Source: Acidobacteriaceae bacterium (lineage in GTDB: Bacteria > Acidobacteriota > Terriglobia > Bryobacterales > Bryobacteraceae). Taken from it: a stretch of DNA of 64,000 nucleotides. This document shows, piece after piece, positions 53,163-62,112 of the stretch. The position numbers were made by a program, and so were the translations under genes. The notes under the pieces were generated by a model. That model made no database searches and had not been told where the DNA came from. It worked only from the letters and a program-made list of their open reading frames with translations. The stretch covers positions 1 through 64,000 of the forward strand of contig JAFAMD010000039.1 in the NCBI GenBank assembly GCA_019233755.1, given 5' to 3'. Within the stretch, counting starts at the first letter, position 1. Each line of letters starts with the position of its first letter.

Positions 53163-54484
53163 AAACCCGCAACCTCCTGGTGGCCGCTCTGGTTCTGGCT
53201 GCTCTCAGCGGCGCCGTGTGGTGGGCTCAGAAACACCCGCCGAAGACGGACAGCGGTGCCGCTGCGACAAGCAATAGCTCGAAAGTGGTCGACGTAGCGA
53301 ACGCCCAGATTCAGTCCATTGATTTGGCGAAAAAAGACGGCACGAACGTCACGTTGGCGCAGAATAACGGGAAATGGGTGATTACTCAGCCCAGTCAACT
53401 CCAGGCGGACCAGGATGCCGTTTCGAGCCTGGTCTCTTCGTTGAATCCGCTGACGGCCGACAGCGTGGTGGAGGACAAAGCCGCCGACGTAGCAAAATAC
53501 GGCCTCACGTCTCCCAGCCTGATGGTGACCGTTCATGAGAAGAACGGCAAGTCAGATCAGATTGCGTTCGGCGACGATGTACCGGCCGGCTCGCTGGTGT
53601 ACGCACGCCTGAATAGCGGGCCGAAAGTATACGCAGTCTCTTCCTCTACGAAGACATCCTTCGACAAGAGCGCGAACGATCTGCGGGATAAGCGGCTCCT
53701 GACCTTCGATTCGGCCGCTGTAACCCGCATCGAGTTGATTTCGAGTAAGGGCGATATCGAGTTCGGCAAGAACAACCAGAACGAATGGCAGATTGTGAAG
53801 CCGCAGCCTTATCGCGCGGATAGCTTCCAGGTGGAAGAGCTGCTTCGGAAGCTGACGGAAGCGAAAATGGATCTCTCGGGTACCCCTGAGGATGCGAAAA
53901 AAATCACGGCGGCGTCTGCCGCGGGCGAGTTGGCAGCAACCGTCAAAGTGACGGATGCTGCCAGTACGCAGACGCTCGAGATTCGGAAGAATAAGGACGA
54001 TTATTACGCGAAGAGCAGCGTCGTGCCCGGCGTGTACAAGATCTCCTCGGATCTGGGAAAAGGCGTGGACAAATCGCTCGAAGACTTCCGCAACAAAAAG
54101 CTCTTCGATTTCGGCTTCAGTGATCCGACAAAGATCGAGTTCCAGCAAGGATCGGCCGGCAAGGCGTTCGCGCGGAGCGGGACGGATTGGAGGCTGAATG
54201 GCAAGACGATGGATCCCGGCTCCGTTCAGGCGCTCATCGATAAGCTTCGCGACGTTGCCGCGACGAAGTTTGTGGCTAGTGGATTTACCACTCCGGAGCT
54301 TAATTTCACCGTGACCTCGAACGACGGCAAGCGAGTAGAGAAAGTCAGCTTCGCCAAGACAGCCGACGGCTACATCGCTCGCCGCGAAAACGAGCCCTCG
54401 CTCTATCAGCTCGACGCCAGCGCTGTAAACGGTATCCTGGAAGCTGTCAACGCTATCAAACCTGCGGCCCCAGCGAAGAAATAG
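53159..54484 (+). CDS. DUF4340 protein of the Gld-type operon
   Basis: The 441-residue protein has a membrane anchor (NLLVAALVLAALSGAVWWAQ). Repeated beta-alpha-beta units follow with Lys/Asp-rich strands: IQSIDLAKKDGTNVTLAQNN, KWVITQPSQLQADQDAVSSL, then similar units near 190 (RIELISSKGDIEFGKNNQNE) and 320. This is the DUF4340 pattern, regularly encoded after GldG-like genes. It probably assists the same envelope complex. No enzymatic residues are evident. It ends 23 bp before pncB. Confidence 0.88.
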   Translation: MKTRNLLVAALVLAALSGAVWWAQKHPPKTDSGAAATSNSSKVVDVANAQIQSIDLAKKDGTNVTLAQNNGKWVITQPSQLQADQDAVSSLVSSLNPLTADSVVEDKAADVAKYGLTSPSLMVTVHEKNGKSDQIAFGDDVPAGSLVYARLNSGPKVYAVSSSTKTSFDKSANDLRDKRLLTFDSAAVTRIELISSKGDIEFGKNNQNEWQIVKPQPYRADSFQVEELLRKLTEAKMDLSGTPEDAKKITAASAAGELAATVKVTDAASTQTLEIRKNKDDYYAKSSVVPGVYKISSDLGKGVDKSLEDFRNKKLFDFGFSDPTKIEFQQGSAGKAFARSGTDWRLNGKTMDPGSVQALIDKLRDVAATKFVASGFTTPELNFTVTSNDGKRVEKVSFAKTADGYIARRENEPSLYQLDASAVNGILEAVNAIKPAAPAKK

Positions 54485-54507
54485 ACACTGAGGGTCGCGA
54501 AGGCCCC

Positions 54508-55830
54508 ATGTCTGCGCTGAATACCGATTTCTACGAACTTACGATGGCTGCCGGCTATTTCATGGCCGGCATGTCATCGGAGATTGCCACTTTCGAGTTA
54601 TCTGTGCGGCGTCTGCCGGAGACCCGCAACTTCCTCATCGCTGCCGGCCTCGCGCAAGCCGTGGAATACCTGCAGAACCTGCGATTTCGCGAGGAGGAAA
54701 TCGAATATCTCCGGCCGCTGCCTCAATTTCGAAATACCCGCTTCGAATTCTTCGACTTTCTTCAAGATCTGCGATTTACAGGCGACCTCTTCGCCGTGCC
54801 GGAAGGCACGCCTGTTTTTCCGAACGAGCCCATTGCCATCATTCGGGCGCCGCTGATTGAAGCTCAGCTCGTCGAAACATATCTTCTGTCAACGTTTGCA
54901 TTTCAGACTAGTGTCGCGTCAAAGGCCGCCCGCTGTGTGATCGCGGCCGAAGGACGGCCGGTTGTCGAATTCGGCAGCCGCCGCGCTCATTCGCCCTCTG
55001 CAGGCATTTTTGCCGGCCGCGCTGCTTTCATCGGCGGCTGTTCGGGAACCAGCAACACAGAGGCGGGCCTGCTCTTCGCCATACCGCTATTCGGGACAGC
55101 GGCTCACTCTTGGACGATGGCGTTCGGCAGCGAGGAGAAAGCGTTCCGATGCCTGCAAGAGCTGCTCGGCGAACGGACTGTTTTTCTGATTGACACCTAC
55201 GACACGCTCGAAGGCGCGCGGCTGGCCGCGCGGATGGGCCGTCCACAATGGGGCGTGCGGCTCGATAGTGGAGACCTGGTTTCTCTGTCACGGCAGGTGC
55301 GCCGCATTCTGGACGATGCCGGGCTGCGCGATGCGAAGATTTTCGCGACGAACGATCTCGATGAGCAACGCATTGCCGAATTGCTGCGGAATGGCGCGTG
55401 TCTGGACGCCTTCGGAGTCGGGACGCAGCTTGCTACTTCGGGTGACGCGCCAGCCGTTGGCGCTGTCTACAAGCTGGTTGAGATGAGACAGAACGGAGGG
55501 GTCCAGTTCACCGCGAAATTCAGCGCTGATAAACCCACGCTGCCGGGCGCCAAACAGATCTACCGTTATCCTGACCGCGATGTTTTGGGTCTCTACAGTG
55601 AGTGCAACAGGGATTTTCAGGGTGAGCCCCTGGTGCGCCCCGTCCTGCTGAAGAATGAACTCCTGGAGCCTTTACCTTCGATCGAAGCTTCGCAAGCCCG
55701 GGCGAAATCCTCGATTGCCGCGTTGCCGGGGCGGCTGCGGTCGCTCGAACAGTCTGAGCCTTATCCGGTGGAGATCAGTTCAACGCTCGAGCGGCTGACG
55801 GACGCGCTTCGCCGCGAAAAGACCACCTAG
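54508..55830 (+). CDS. pncB: Nicotinate phosphoribosyltransferase
   Basis: The 440-residue enzyme shows LNTDFYELTMAAGYFMAGMS, FELSVRRLPETRNFLIAAGL, FGSRRAHSPSAG, GGCSGTSNTEAGLLFAIPLF, GTAAHSWTMAFGSEEKAF, then LIDTYDTLEGA and VRLDSGDL. These are the substrate- and PRPP-binding segments of NAPRTase. It converts nicotinate to its mononucleotide in NAD salvage. It follows the DUF4340 gene by 23 bp and could be the last member of that operon, although a functional link is not obvious. Confidence 0.95.
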   Translation: MSALNTDFYELTMAAGYFMAGMSSEIATFELSVRRLPETRNFLIAAGLAQAVEYLQNLRFREEEIEYLRPLPQFRNTRFEFFDFLQDLRFTGDLFAVPEGTPVFPNEPIAIIRAPLIEAQLVETYLLSTFAFQTSVASKAARCVIAAEGRPVVEFGSRRAHSPSAGIFAGRAAFIGGCSGTSNTEAGLLFAIPLFGTAAHSWTMAFGSEEKAFRCLQELLGERTVFLIDTYDTLEGARLAARMGRPQWGVRLDSGDLVSLSRQVRRILDDAGLRDAKIFATNDLDEQRIAELLRNGACLDAFGVGTQLATSGDAPAVGAVYKLVEMRQNGGVQFTAKFSADKPTLPGAKQIYRYPDRDVLGLYSECNRDFQGEPLVRPVLLKNELLEPLPSIEASQARAKSSIAALPGRLRSLEQSEPYPVEISSTLERLTDALRREKTT

Positions 55831-55853
55831 CGGCCCCGGCCCGAGTACAATAG

Positions 55854-56243
55854 ATGGCAATGTACCGCGTCTGCGCGATTGTGTTGCTGGGCATCATCGC
55901 CTTTTGGCTTGACGCTCCGGCATTCACCAGCGGTACGGAAGCGGAAGTTCCGTTGTGCTGCCGTGCCAGCGGTCGGCATAAGTGCGCCATGCGGCTCTCG
56001 CGCGGCGCTCTGGCCGAGTCCGATGCGAAAACAGCGGTCCAGATCGTTGCTCCCAAGTGCCCCTTCCTGCCGGGCATGGGCTTCACCACCGTGACCTCAT
56101 CGGCGCCTCTGCCCGGTGGCGGCCAGTATTGCTTCGGCTCTCTTTCGAGCCAACCCGCGGTGCAGGCGCAGGCCGAAGCACGCTTCCGGATCTCCTTTGC
56201 GCGCGCGCGCCAAAAGCGCGGACCACCTTCCTTCCTCTCCTAA
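55854..56243 (+). CDS. Small secreted protein with CCR-x3-H-x-CAM motif
   Basis: The 129-residue protein begins with a signal-peptide-like MYRVCAIVLLGIIAFWLDAP. It has VPLCCRASGRHKCAM near residues 32-46, two further Cys (PKCPF, YCFG) and a basic tail (RARQKRGPP). The Cys-Cys ... His-x-Cys cluster could bind a metal or form disulfides. I recall similar small reading frames beside TonB-receptor genes in this phylum but no assigned function. It ends about 80 bp before the next gene. Confidence 0.55.
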   Translation: MAMYRVCAIVLLGIIAFWLDAPAFTSGTEAEVPLCCRASGRHKCAMRLSRGALAESDAKTAVQIVAPKCPFLPGMGFTTVTSSAPLPGGGQYCFGSLSSQPAVQAQAEARFRISFARARQKRGPPSFLS

Positions 56244-56326
56244 CAAACCCAAACATTTGTCAGCAGGTATCGCGGCCAGGCTGCAGGCCGTTTGCAGCTA
56301 TCGGTCGCTCGTACATGGAGGAGGAA

Positions 56327-58549
56327 ATGATTTATCAACTGCACGGTCGATGCCGTGTAATGGTAGCTTTATTGGCCTTGTGCGTGGCTTGTTTCACGGC
56401 ACGGGCGGAAGATGTTGGAACGCTGCGAGGTATCGTTCACGATCCCCAGCACCGTCCTGTGCCGGACGCTCGGGTCCTGCTCGAGGGGAAAAACGTCGTC
56501 GCCGGCAAGACGCTGGTATCGGACGCGAACGGGGAGTTCGAAGCCGGCGGAATGAGTTTGGGCGACTATCTCGTCACTGTCTCGGCGCCCGGATTCCGGC
56601 CCTTGCAGGAACAGGTGACCGTTACCGCGGGTAAAACGCCCGTGCTGCACTTTCAATTGGAGCTGCAGCCTTTAAGTGAGACCGTGGAGGTTTCCGGCGC
56701 AACGAGTAAGCTCAATACGCAGACGTCAACCGTTCAAACTGTGGTCTCTCCGCGGGAGATCCAGCAGACCCCGGGCGCCGATCTCACCAACAGCCTGGCA
56801 ATGATCACCGATTTCACGCCGGGCGCTTACATGGTTCACGACATGCTGCACATGCGTGGGGGCCACCAGGTGAACTGGTTTTTCGATGGAATACCGGTAC
56901 TCAACACCAGTATTGCAGAAAACGTCGCGCCGTTGATTAATCCTAAAAACGTCGAGGATCTGCAGATTCAGCGCGGCGGCTACTCGAGCGAATATGGCGA
57001 CCGCACTTACGGCTTCTTCAACGTAGTCACCCCTTCCGGGTTTGAGCGGGATAACGAGGCGGAAGTAATCGCCTCCGGCGGAAGCTTTTACTCCACCGAC
57101 GATCAGTTCGATCTGGGCAGCCACACCGATCGTTTCGCATATTACGCCAGCGTGGATGGAAACCGTTCTGACCTTGGATTGGCGACGCCCGTCTCACAGG
57201 TAATTCACGACGGGACACACGGAGCTGGAGGCTTTGTCTCGCTCCTCTATAATCCGACCCCCAAGGATCAACTGCGCTGGATCGTCTCCCTCCGCGCAGA
57301 TAACTATCAGATTCCTAACACCCAGGATCAGCAGGCGGCAGGAATCGACGATGAGCAGCGGGAACGCGATTCCTTGGTCGGATTCAACTGGACCCACTCG
57401 TTCTCCGAGGGCGTGCTGTTTCAGCTCACGCCTTACTTCCACTTCAATAGCGCGCAGTATCTCGGCGGCCCGAATGACATGCCCTATATCCTCAACGATC
57501 GGAGCAGTTCGGAGTACTTCGGTGTTCGCTCCGTGCTACAGGTGCAGAAGAAAAAGCACGATGCGGTTTTCGGCATTGAGACCTGGGCGCAGCACGAAAA
57601 CAATTTCTTCGGCTTGACCAATAATCCGGGCGGCGGCATTCTGAACCAGACCCAGAACCAGTGGGCCAACTCTGAGGCGGTGTTTGCAGAGGAGCAGTAC
57701 AAGGCGACATCGTGGCTCATGCTCAACCTCGGAATCCGGCTCACTCACTACGGCGGGCTGGTGACTAACAACTCCGCCGATCCGCGGCTTGGGGCGGCGA
57801 TCCGGATTCCGCGGCTGAAGTGGATTGTGCGCGGGTATTATGCCTACTACTACCAGCCGCCTCCGCTCAACAGCCTCACCGGACCGTCTCTCGAATTTGC
57901 TGTTGCCCAGGGATATGGGTTCACTCCGCTGCAAGGAGAACGGGACATACAGCACGACTTCGGGCTCACCATTCCGATTCGTAACTGGGCCCTGGAAGCG
58001 GACCAGTTTCACACTAGCGCGCGCAATTTCCTGGATCACGATGTAATCGGAAACTCTGGCATCTTTATTCCGCTGTCGGATCTGGGCGCAATTATCAGCG
58101 GGACGGAAGTAACCGTGCGGTCGCCGCGGCTCTTCAACGTTGCTCAATTGCGGCTTGCCTATTCGAACCAGATCGCGCAAGGCATCGGTCCCGTCACCGG
58201 AGGGCTGCTGGGGTCTACGCCTCCCGGCAATTTCCTGCTCGATCACGACCAGCGGAACACCGCCACGGGAGTGCTGTCGCTGAACCTGCCGGGCCGGATG
58301 TGGGCCACCCCCGCCTATCAATTTGGATCGGGGTTCCTTAACGGCAATGGTCCGTCGCACCTGCCGCCGCATTCGACTTTCGATCTGGCCATCGGCAAGT
58401 ATTTCGGAGAGAACTGGTCTGTGTCGGTAAACGCAACAAACATCGCGAATACCCGGTATCTTCTCGATACCAGCAACACTTTCGGAGGAACGCATTACGT
58501 CAACCCCCGGCAGATCTATGCCGAGTTACGATACCGCTTTCATTTCTAG
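56327..58549 (+). CDS. TonB-dependent receptor-like protein with carboxypeptidase-regulatory domain
   Basis: I choose ATG 56327, preceded by GGAGGAGG; the frame extends upstream without family sequence. The 740-residue product has a signal peptide (VMVALLALCVACFTARAEDV), a carboxypeptidase-regulatory-like beta domain (TLRGIVHDPQHRPVPDARVL; SLGDYLVTVSAPGFRP) and a plug-like region (VQTVVSPREIQQTPGADLTN; VEDLQIQRGGYSSEYGDRTY). Long beta strands follow to a terminal Phe (YAELRYRFHF), the usual outer-membrane sorting end. It likely imports or binds a ligand at the outer membrane. A canonical TonB box was not recognised. The neighbouring small Cys-rich protein may work with it. Confidence 0.85.
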   Translation: MIYQLHGRCRVMVALLALCVACFTARAEDVGTLRGIVHDPQHRPVPDARVLLEGKNVVAGKTLVSDANGEFEAGGMSLGDYLVTVSAPGFRPLQEQVTVTAGKTPVLHFQLELQPLSETVEVSGATSKLNTQTSTVQTVVSPREIQQTPGADLTNSLAMITDFTPGAYMVHDMLHMRGGHQVNWFFDGIPVLNTSIAENVAPLINPKNVEDLQIQRGGYSSEYGDRTYGFFNVVTPSGFERDNEAEVIASGGSFYSTDDQFDLGSHTDRFAYYASVDGNRSDLGLATPVSQVIHDGTHGAGGFVSLLYNPTPKDQLRWIVSLRADNYQIPNTQDQQAAGIDDEQRERDSLVGFNWTHSFSEGVLFQLTPYFHFNSAQYLGGPNDMPYILNDRSSSEYFGVRSVLQVQKKKHDAVFGIETWAQHENNFFGLTNNPGGGILNQTQNQWANSEAVFAEEQYKATSWLMLNLGIRLTHYGGLVTNNSADPRLGAAIRIPRLKWIVRGYYAYYYQPPPLNSLTGPSLEFAVAQGYGFTPLQGERDIQHDFGLTIPIRNWALEADQFHTSARNFLDHDVIGNSGIFIPLSDLGAIISGTEVTVRSPRLFNVAQLRLAYSNQIAQGIGPVTGGLLGSTPPGNFLLDHDQRNTATGVLSLNLPGRMWATPAYQFGSGFLNGNGPSHLPPHSTFDLAIGKYFGENWSVSVNATNIANTRYLLDTSNTFGGTHYVNPRQIYAELRYRFHF

Positions 58550-58600
58550 CGCTAGCCAAGGATACTTGAAATCTATTTGAGAGCTTTCAGCCATCAGGAG

Positions 58601-58943
58601 TCAGCCCTCAGCTTTTTTCAACCGCGCACAATGGCACAAAGCGCCTATGCGCTTCAACTGAAACAGCACGTAAGCATCCTTCAACTCCGTGGCACGTTGT
58701 GACAGTTCTGTGTGGTCCTTGGGCTTAATTAGCTTCAGATCTCTGGCAAGCACCAGGTGATACTCCAACTCGCTCGCCGATCCCATAGCGATGGTTAAAC
58801 CGTACAGTTCTTCCCGCGGAAAACAAGACGTGATCTGATGAGCGCACAGGCCGTTTTGCTGGCCGTTGTGCGCGCGTTGAAAAGACGGCCAACGTCAATC
58901 GATGGGCCTTCTGCCACACCTTCAGTTCGCGGAAATCCTTCAT
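58601..58943 (-). pseudogene. Four-helix-bundle (23S rRNA intervening-sequence type) protein, deleted
   Basis: The start MKDFRELKVWQKAHRLTLAV (58943) is the conserved opening of this small family. After a frameshift, FPREELYGLT leads directly into IAMGSASELEYHLVLARDLK, so the middle segment, normally RRAAVSIPANIAEG and the following helix, is missing. Both frame loss and internal deletion indicate a dead gene. Intact members are found in 23S rRNA intervening sequences and as free genes, with unknown function. A satellite repeat begins 8 bp upstream of its start. Confidence 0.75.
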
Positions 58944-58950
58944 AATCTGT

Positions 58951-59006
58951 GCTGATAGCTGATGGCTGATAGCTGATAGCTGAAAGCTGATAGCTGATAG
59001 CTGAAA
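58951..59006. repeat. AGCTGATAGC-type short tandem repeat
   Basis: About 56 bp made of a GCTGATA-like unit repeated with small variations (GCTGATAGCT, GCTGATGGCT, GCTGAAAGCT). Each AGCT core is itself palindromic, so the tract can fold. It lies between the pseudogene at 58943 and the methyltransferase gene at 59125. It may be a slippage-prone, strain-variable satellite. Confidence 0.88.
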
Positions 59007-59124
59007 CTTCCTGGGGGAAAGGCCCTACTGAGTGGCGTACCATAAATCGGAACGTCCTCTCATGTGAAGCGGAACTCGGCTATGGTCTCGCAGCCGCAGC
59101 CATTTCCGCAGATAGGGGAACAGA

Positions 59125-60207
59125 ATGCCGGACGAGCTAGTGCCTTCCCATGGAACGATGGAAGCGCACGACGCCTACAATAAGCACGCCAAGCTCCAGG
59201 CAAGCGGCGCCGCCTCGGCATTGCCGTTTCTCGAGAAGGCGGCGCAGAACGTAGCGCTCGAGCCAGGGGATCGACCGGTCGTCATCGCCGATTACGGATC
59301 GTCCCAGGGAAAGAACTCACTGGCTCCAATGCGTGTGGCAATCAGAGCCCTGCGGACACGCCTGGGCCGCGATCGGCCCATCTTTGTACATCATGTCGAC
59401 CAGGCGTCCAATGACTTCAACACGTTGTTTCGAGTGCTCGACACCGATCCGGACGCCTACACTCTCCATGAGCCGAACGTATTTTCTTGTGCGATCGGAA
59501 ATTCGTTCTACCGCAGAGTGCTTCCCTCCGATTACGTCCATCTTGCCTGGAGTTCGTACGCCGCCGTTTGGCTCAGCCGTATCCCGGCTCTGATCCCGGA
59601 CCACTTCGTTTTCCTCCGCAGCACGGGCGAAGTGCGCGCCGCGTTCGATTCGCAAGCCGCGAAGGATTGGGAGGCCTTCCTTTCACTTCGGGCGAGTGAG
59701 TTGCGCCCGGGCGGACGGTTGGTAGTGGTGCTCCCCGCGCTCGATGACGATGGCACAACAGGGTTCGAAGATCTTATGGACCACGCGAACGCGGTGCTTA
59801 TGGATATGACCGATGAAGGCTTGATCTCACCCGACGAACGCGCGCGAATGGTGATCGGGGCCTGTCCCCGGCGGAAACGCGACCTTCTCGCTCCATTCCA
59901 GCGTGACGGGCAGTTCCAACGATTGACTGTGCAAGACTGCGAGCTCTCTGTACTCCCGGACGTCGCTTGGGCCGAGTACGAGCGGCACGGAGACAAAGAC
60001 GCTCTGGCCATGCGGCAAGCGCTGTTCTTCCGTTCGACCTTCATGCCCTCCCTGGCGCTCGCACTCGACTCCACTCGCGGTGCGGAAGACCGTCGTGCGT
60101 TCGCCGATTCTTTGGAAGACGGATTAAAGCGGCGTCTGGCGGACCGGCCGGAGCCCCTGCATTCGCTCGTCGAGACGATGGTGCTTGCCAAGCAAGGTTC
60201 TGCCTGA
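59125..60207 (+). CDS. SABATH-family SAM-dependent carboxyl methyltransferase
   Basis: The 360-residue protein closely follows the SABATH fold known from plant salicylate and jasmonate methyltransferases. It has IADYGSSQGKNS (54-65) as the SAM-binding loop, DQASNDFNTLFRVL (92-105), GNSFYRRVLPSDYVHLAWSS (125-144) and SYAAVWLSRIP (144-154), with RPGGRLVVVLPA later. These enzymes methylate carboxyl groups of small molecules, sometimes nitrogen. No signal peptide is present. The closest bacterial partners in a pathway are not visible nearby, so the substrate is unknown. A ribosome site GGGGAACAG precedes the ATG. Confidence 0.82.
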   Translation: MPDELVPSHGTMEAHDAYNKHAKLQASGAASALPFLEKAAQNVALEPGDRPVVIADYGSSQGKNSLAPMRVAIRALRTRLGRDRPIFVHHVDQASNDFNTLFRVLDTDPDAYTLHEPNVFSCAIGNSFYRRVLPSDYVHLAWSSYAAVWLSRIPALIPDHFVFLRSTGEVRAAFDSQAAKDWEAFLSLRASELRPGGRLVVVLPALDDDGTTGFEDLMDHANAVLMDMTDEGLISPDERARMVIGACPRRKRDLLAPFQRDGQFQRLTVQDCELSVLPDVAWAEYERHGDKDALAMRQALFFRSTFMPSLALALDSTRGAEDRRAFADSLEDGLKRRLADRPEPLHSLVETMVLAKQGSA

Positions 60208-60217
60208 GACGGACGTT

Positions 60218-61150
60218 TCAATGTGAAAGTACGGGTTCATCGGAAAAGATATTCATCCGAAAATCGGGGGAGCCACCGCTTTGAAGAATAGAAATCCACT
60301 GATCTAGGCGCTGGATGGACCAAAACGCTTTACATCGCTCCTGGAAAATCAGAACCACGTCCTTGTAACCCGCAGTCAAGAGAGCCCGCGCCAGCCAAAG
60401 ATCTGGTCCAAAGCTGCGCAACACTGCATTTCTTCCCGGAGTATCTGCTGCTTTCAGAAGATAATCGCATGCAGCGAGGTAATCTTTGCGCAGGAAGGCC
60501 GCACGGCCGAGTGCGTCGTTGATGTTGTAAGCGTCTCTGCTGATCAAGCTAAAGTGAGCCTGCTTTTTCTTTGCAGAGATCGCATCTTGGGCGCTTTGCA
60601 CCTCAACAGCTAAAACAGCCGCGCTTGCTACGTCGCCCTTTCGCAGGGAATCTTGCAGTTGGTTCGAGGCGTCAAAGTATCTGTCAAAATCGATATCTCC
60701 TGTTGCGGCGGATTCAACTTGCCTGCCGCGATATAGTTCCTGCTGCGCATGTATCTGTGCAGCAAGCTGGCCGGCATACCTTGTTGCCAGGCCCAGATTC
60801 GGTTCATCGAGCGCCTGTCTCAATTTGTCCGCAAGCGGTATCAATCCGGCTGTGAACTGCGGCTCAGGCTTGTCTGGAGCCGGTAGTTGCTCGAGGGCAC
60901 GGATCTTGGCGGACATTTCTTCACTCAGCACTCCCAGCAGTGCTAGCCGCAACTGCATGGCGTGCAGGTCCGCCAGCTGAATCGATCCATCCTGCAGGTC
61001 CCGCTTCAGCCTTTCGGCCATGATCTTCAGGGAATCAGTTGTAACCGCAACATATCGCGGTTCCTGAGCGCTTGCCGCATTCGTGTCGAAGAAATGTCCG
61101 GCAACCTTCAGTACCGTCAGAAGGAAAAGAGCACGGGCTAGGTGCGCCAT
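60218..61150 (-). CDS. Secreted helical protein of unknown function
   Basis: From ATG 61150 the 310-residue protein starts with a signal peptide (MAHLARALFLLTVLKVAGHF, cut near AASAQEP). The rest is helical: SLKIMAERLKRDLQDGSIQL, LADLHAMQLRLALLGVLSEE, LRQALDEPNLGLATRYAGQL, and a TPR-like end ALGRAAFLRKDYLAACDYLL, KAADTPGRNAVLRSFGPDLW, LARALLTAGYKDV. An earlier in-frame ATG at 61192 lacks signal character. I know no named family. It is divergent from the lytic transglycosylase, which it may accompany in the envelope. Confidence 0.6.
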   Translation of the reverse strand: MAHLARALFLLTVLKVAGHFFDTNAASAQEPRYVAVTTDSLKIMAERLKRDLQDGSIQLADLHAMQLRLALLGVLSEEMSAKIRALEQLPAPDKPEPQFTAGLIPLADKLRQALDEPNLGLATRYAGQLAAQIHAQQELYRGRQVESAATGDIDFDRYFDASNQLQDSLRKGDVASAAVLAVEVQSAQDAISAKKKQAHFSLISRDAYNINDALGRAAFLRKDYLAACDYLLKAADTPGRNAVLRSFGPDLWLARALLTAGYKDVVLIFQERCKAFWSIQRLDQWISILQSGGSPDFRMNIFSDEPVLSH

Positions 61151-61279
61151 TCTTGGTTCGCCTATAGCATGCATCGGAGAACTACTCCGCATTTTGACGG
61201 GTTATTTGGCGCTTCGAAACGTGGAAATAATCTATTCACTTTTATCGAGATAAGCATTCGTCTGCTGAGACATAAAGAT

Positions 61280-62026
61280 ATGGAAAGCAGCCACAAACTG
61301 CTCAAGCCCAAAACTTCGATACTGGCGATTGCCTTTGGTGTCTTTGTGATTGCTACAACGGTCACGGCCCGGCAGGTGAAGGAAGAGGAGAAGACTTCGG
61401 CAACGTCGGCGCCCCTTGAAGTGCAACGCAAATCACTGCTCCTGCAGCAGAACTCGGTACACGGCCAGCTCTCCCAGACTCCAGCACGGAAGCCAATGCT
61501 GCCGGACGACTTTATCGCCCCGATGACTGGCTCACCAGACGATTTCATCAGTCCCCTGATCCCTCCAGTTTCGCTTCCGCCAGACTGCCCGCCTTTGAAG
61601 AGTGAAGAGATCGCCATGCTGGTAAACGAAGCGGCCTCGGCACAACAAGTCAAGCCGGAGCTGATTCGCGCGGTCATGAAACAGGAGTCAGGGTTCAAGC
61701 CATGCGTCGTCTCCCCAAAAGGCGCAGAGGGCTTGATGCAACTTATGCCGGAGACCGCCCGAGCATTCAATGTGTCCGATCCGTTTGATCCAAAACAGAA
61801 CGCGCTCGGCGGCACCGCATTCCTTAAGCAGCTTATGACGAAGTACAAGGACGATCTGAAGCTCGCTCTCGGAGCGTATAACGCCGGCGCGAATGCCGTC
61901 GACAACGCCGCGGGCGGTCTGCCCGACACCACGGAAACGCAGAATTACGTATCGAGTATTCTTGCCGGCCTCGAAGCGGAAAAAACCAATTCGACATCAT
62001 CCGGCGAAGTACCGAAGAAGCAGTGA
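61280..62026 (+). CDS. SLT-family lytic transglycosylase, secreted
   Basis: I start at ATG 61280, after which ILAIAFGVFVIATTVTARQV gives a signal or membrane anchor. The 248-residue protein carries a lysozyme-like SLT domain from about 140: VKPELIRAVMKQESGFKPCV with the catalytic Glu, SPKGAEGLMQLMPETARAFN, VSDPFDPKQNALGGTAFLKQ and KLALGAYNAGANAVD. It cuts glycan strands of peptidoglycan, forming 1,6-anhydro ends. The middle is a Pro-rich linker. The gene lies 87 bp before the CopD-family gene. Confidence 0.92.
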   Translation: MESSHKLLKPKTSILAIAFGVFVIATTVTARQVKEEEKTSATSAPLEVQRKSLLLQQNSVHGQLSQTPARKPMLPDDFIAPMTGSPDDFISPLIPPVSLPPDCPPLKSEEIAMLVNEAASAQQVKPELIRAVMKQESGFKPCVVSPKGAEGLMQLMPETARAFNVSDPFDPKQNALGGTAFLKQLMTKYKDDLKLALGAYNAGANAVDNAAGGLPDTTETQNYVSSILAGLEAEKTNSTSSGEVPKKQ

Positions 62027-62112
62027 TCACACAGAACACTAGGCCACGCTGACTCCGCATGGAGATGCAGAGGCGTCAATATGAGTCTTGCTTCTGAGTA
62101 AAATAGACTGGG

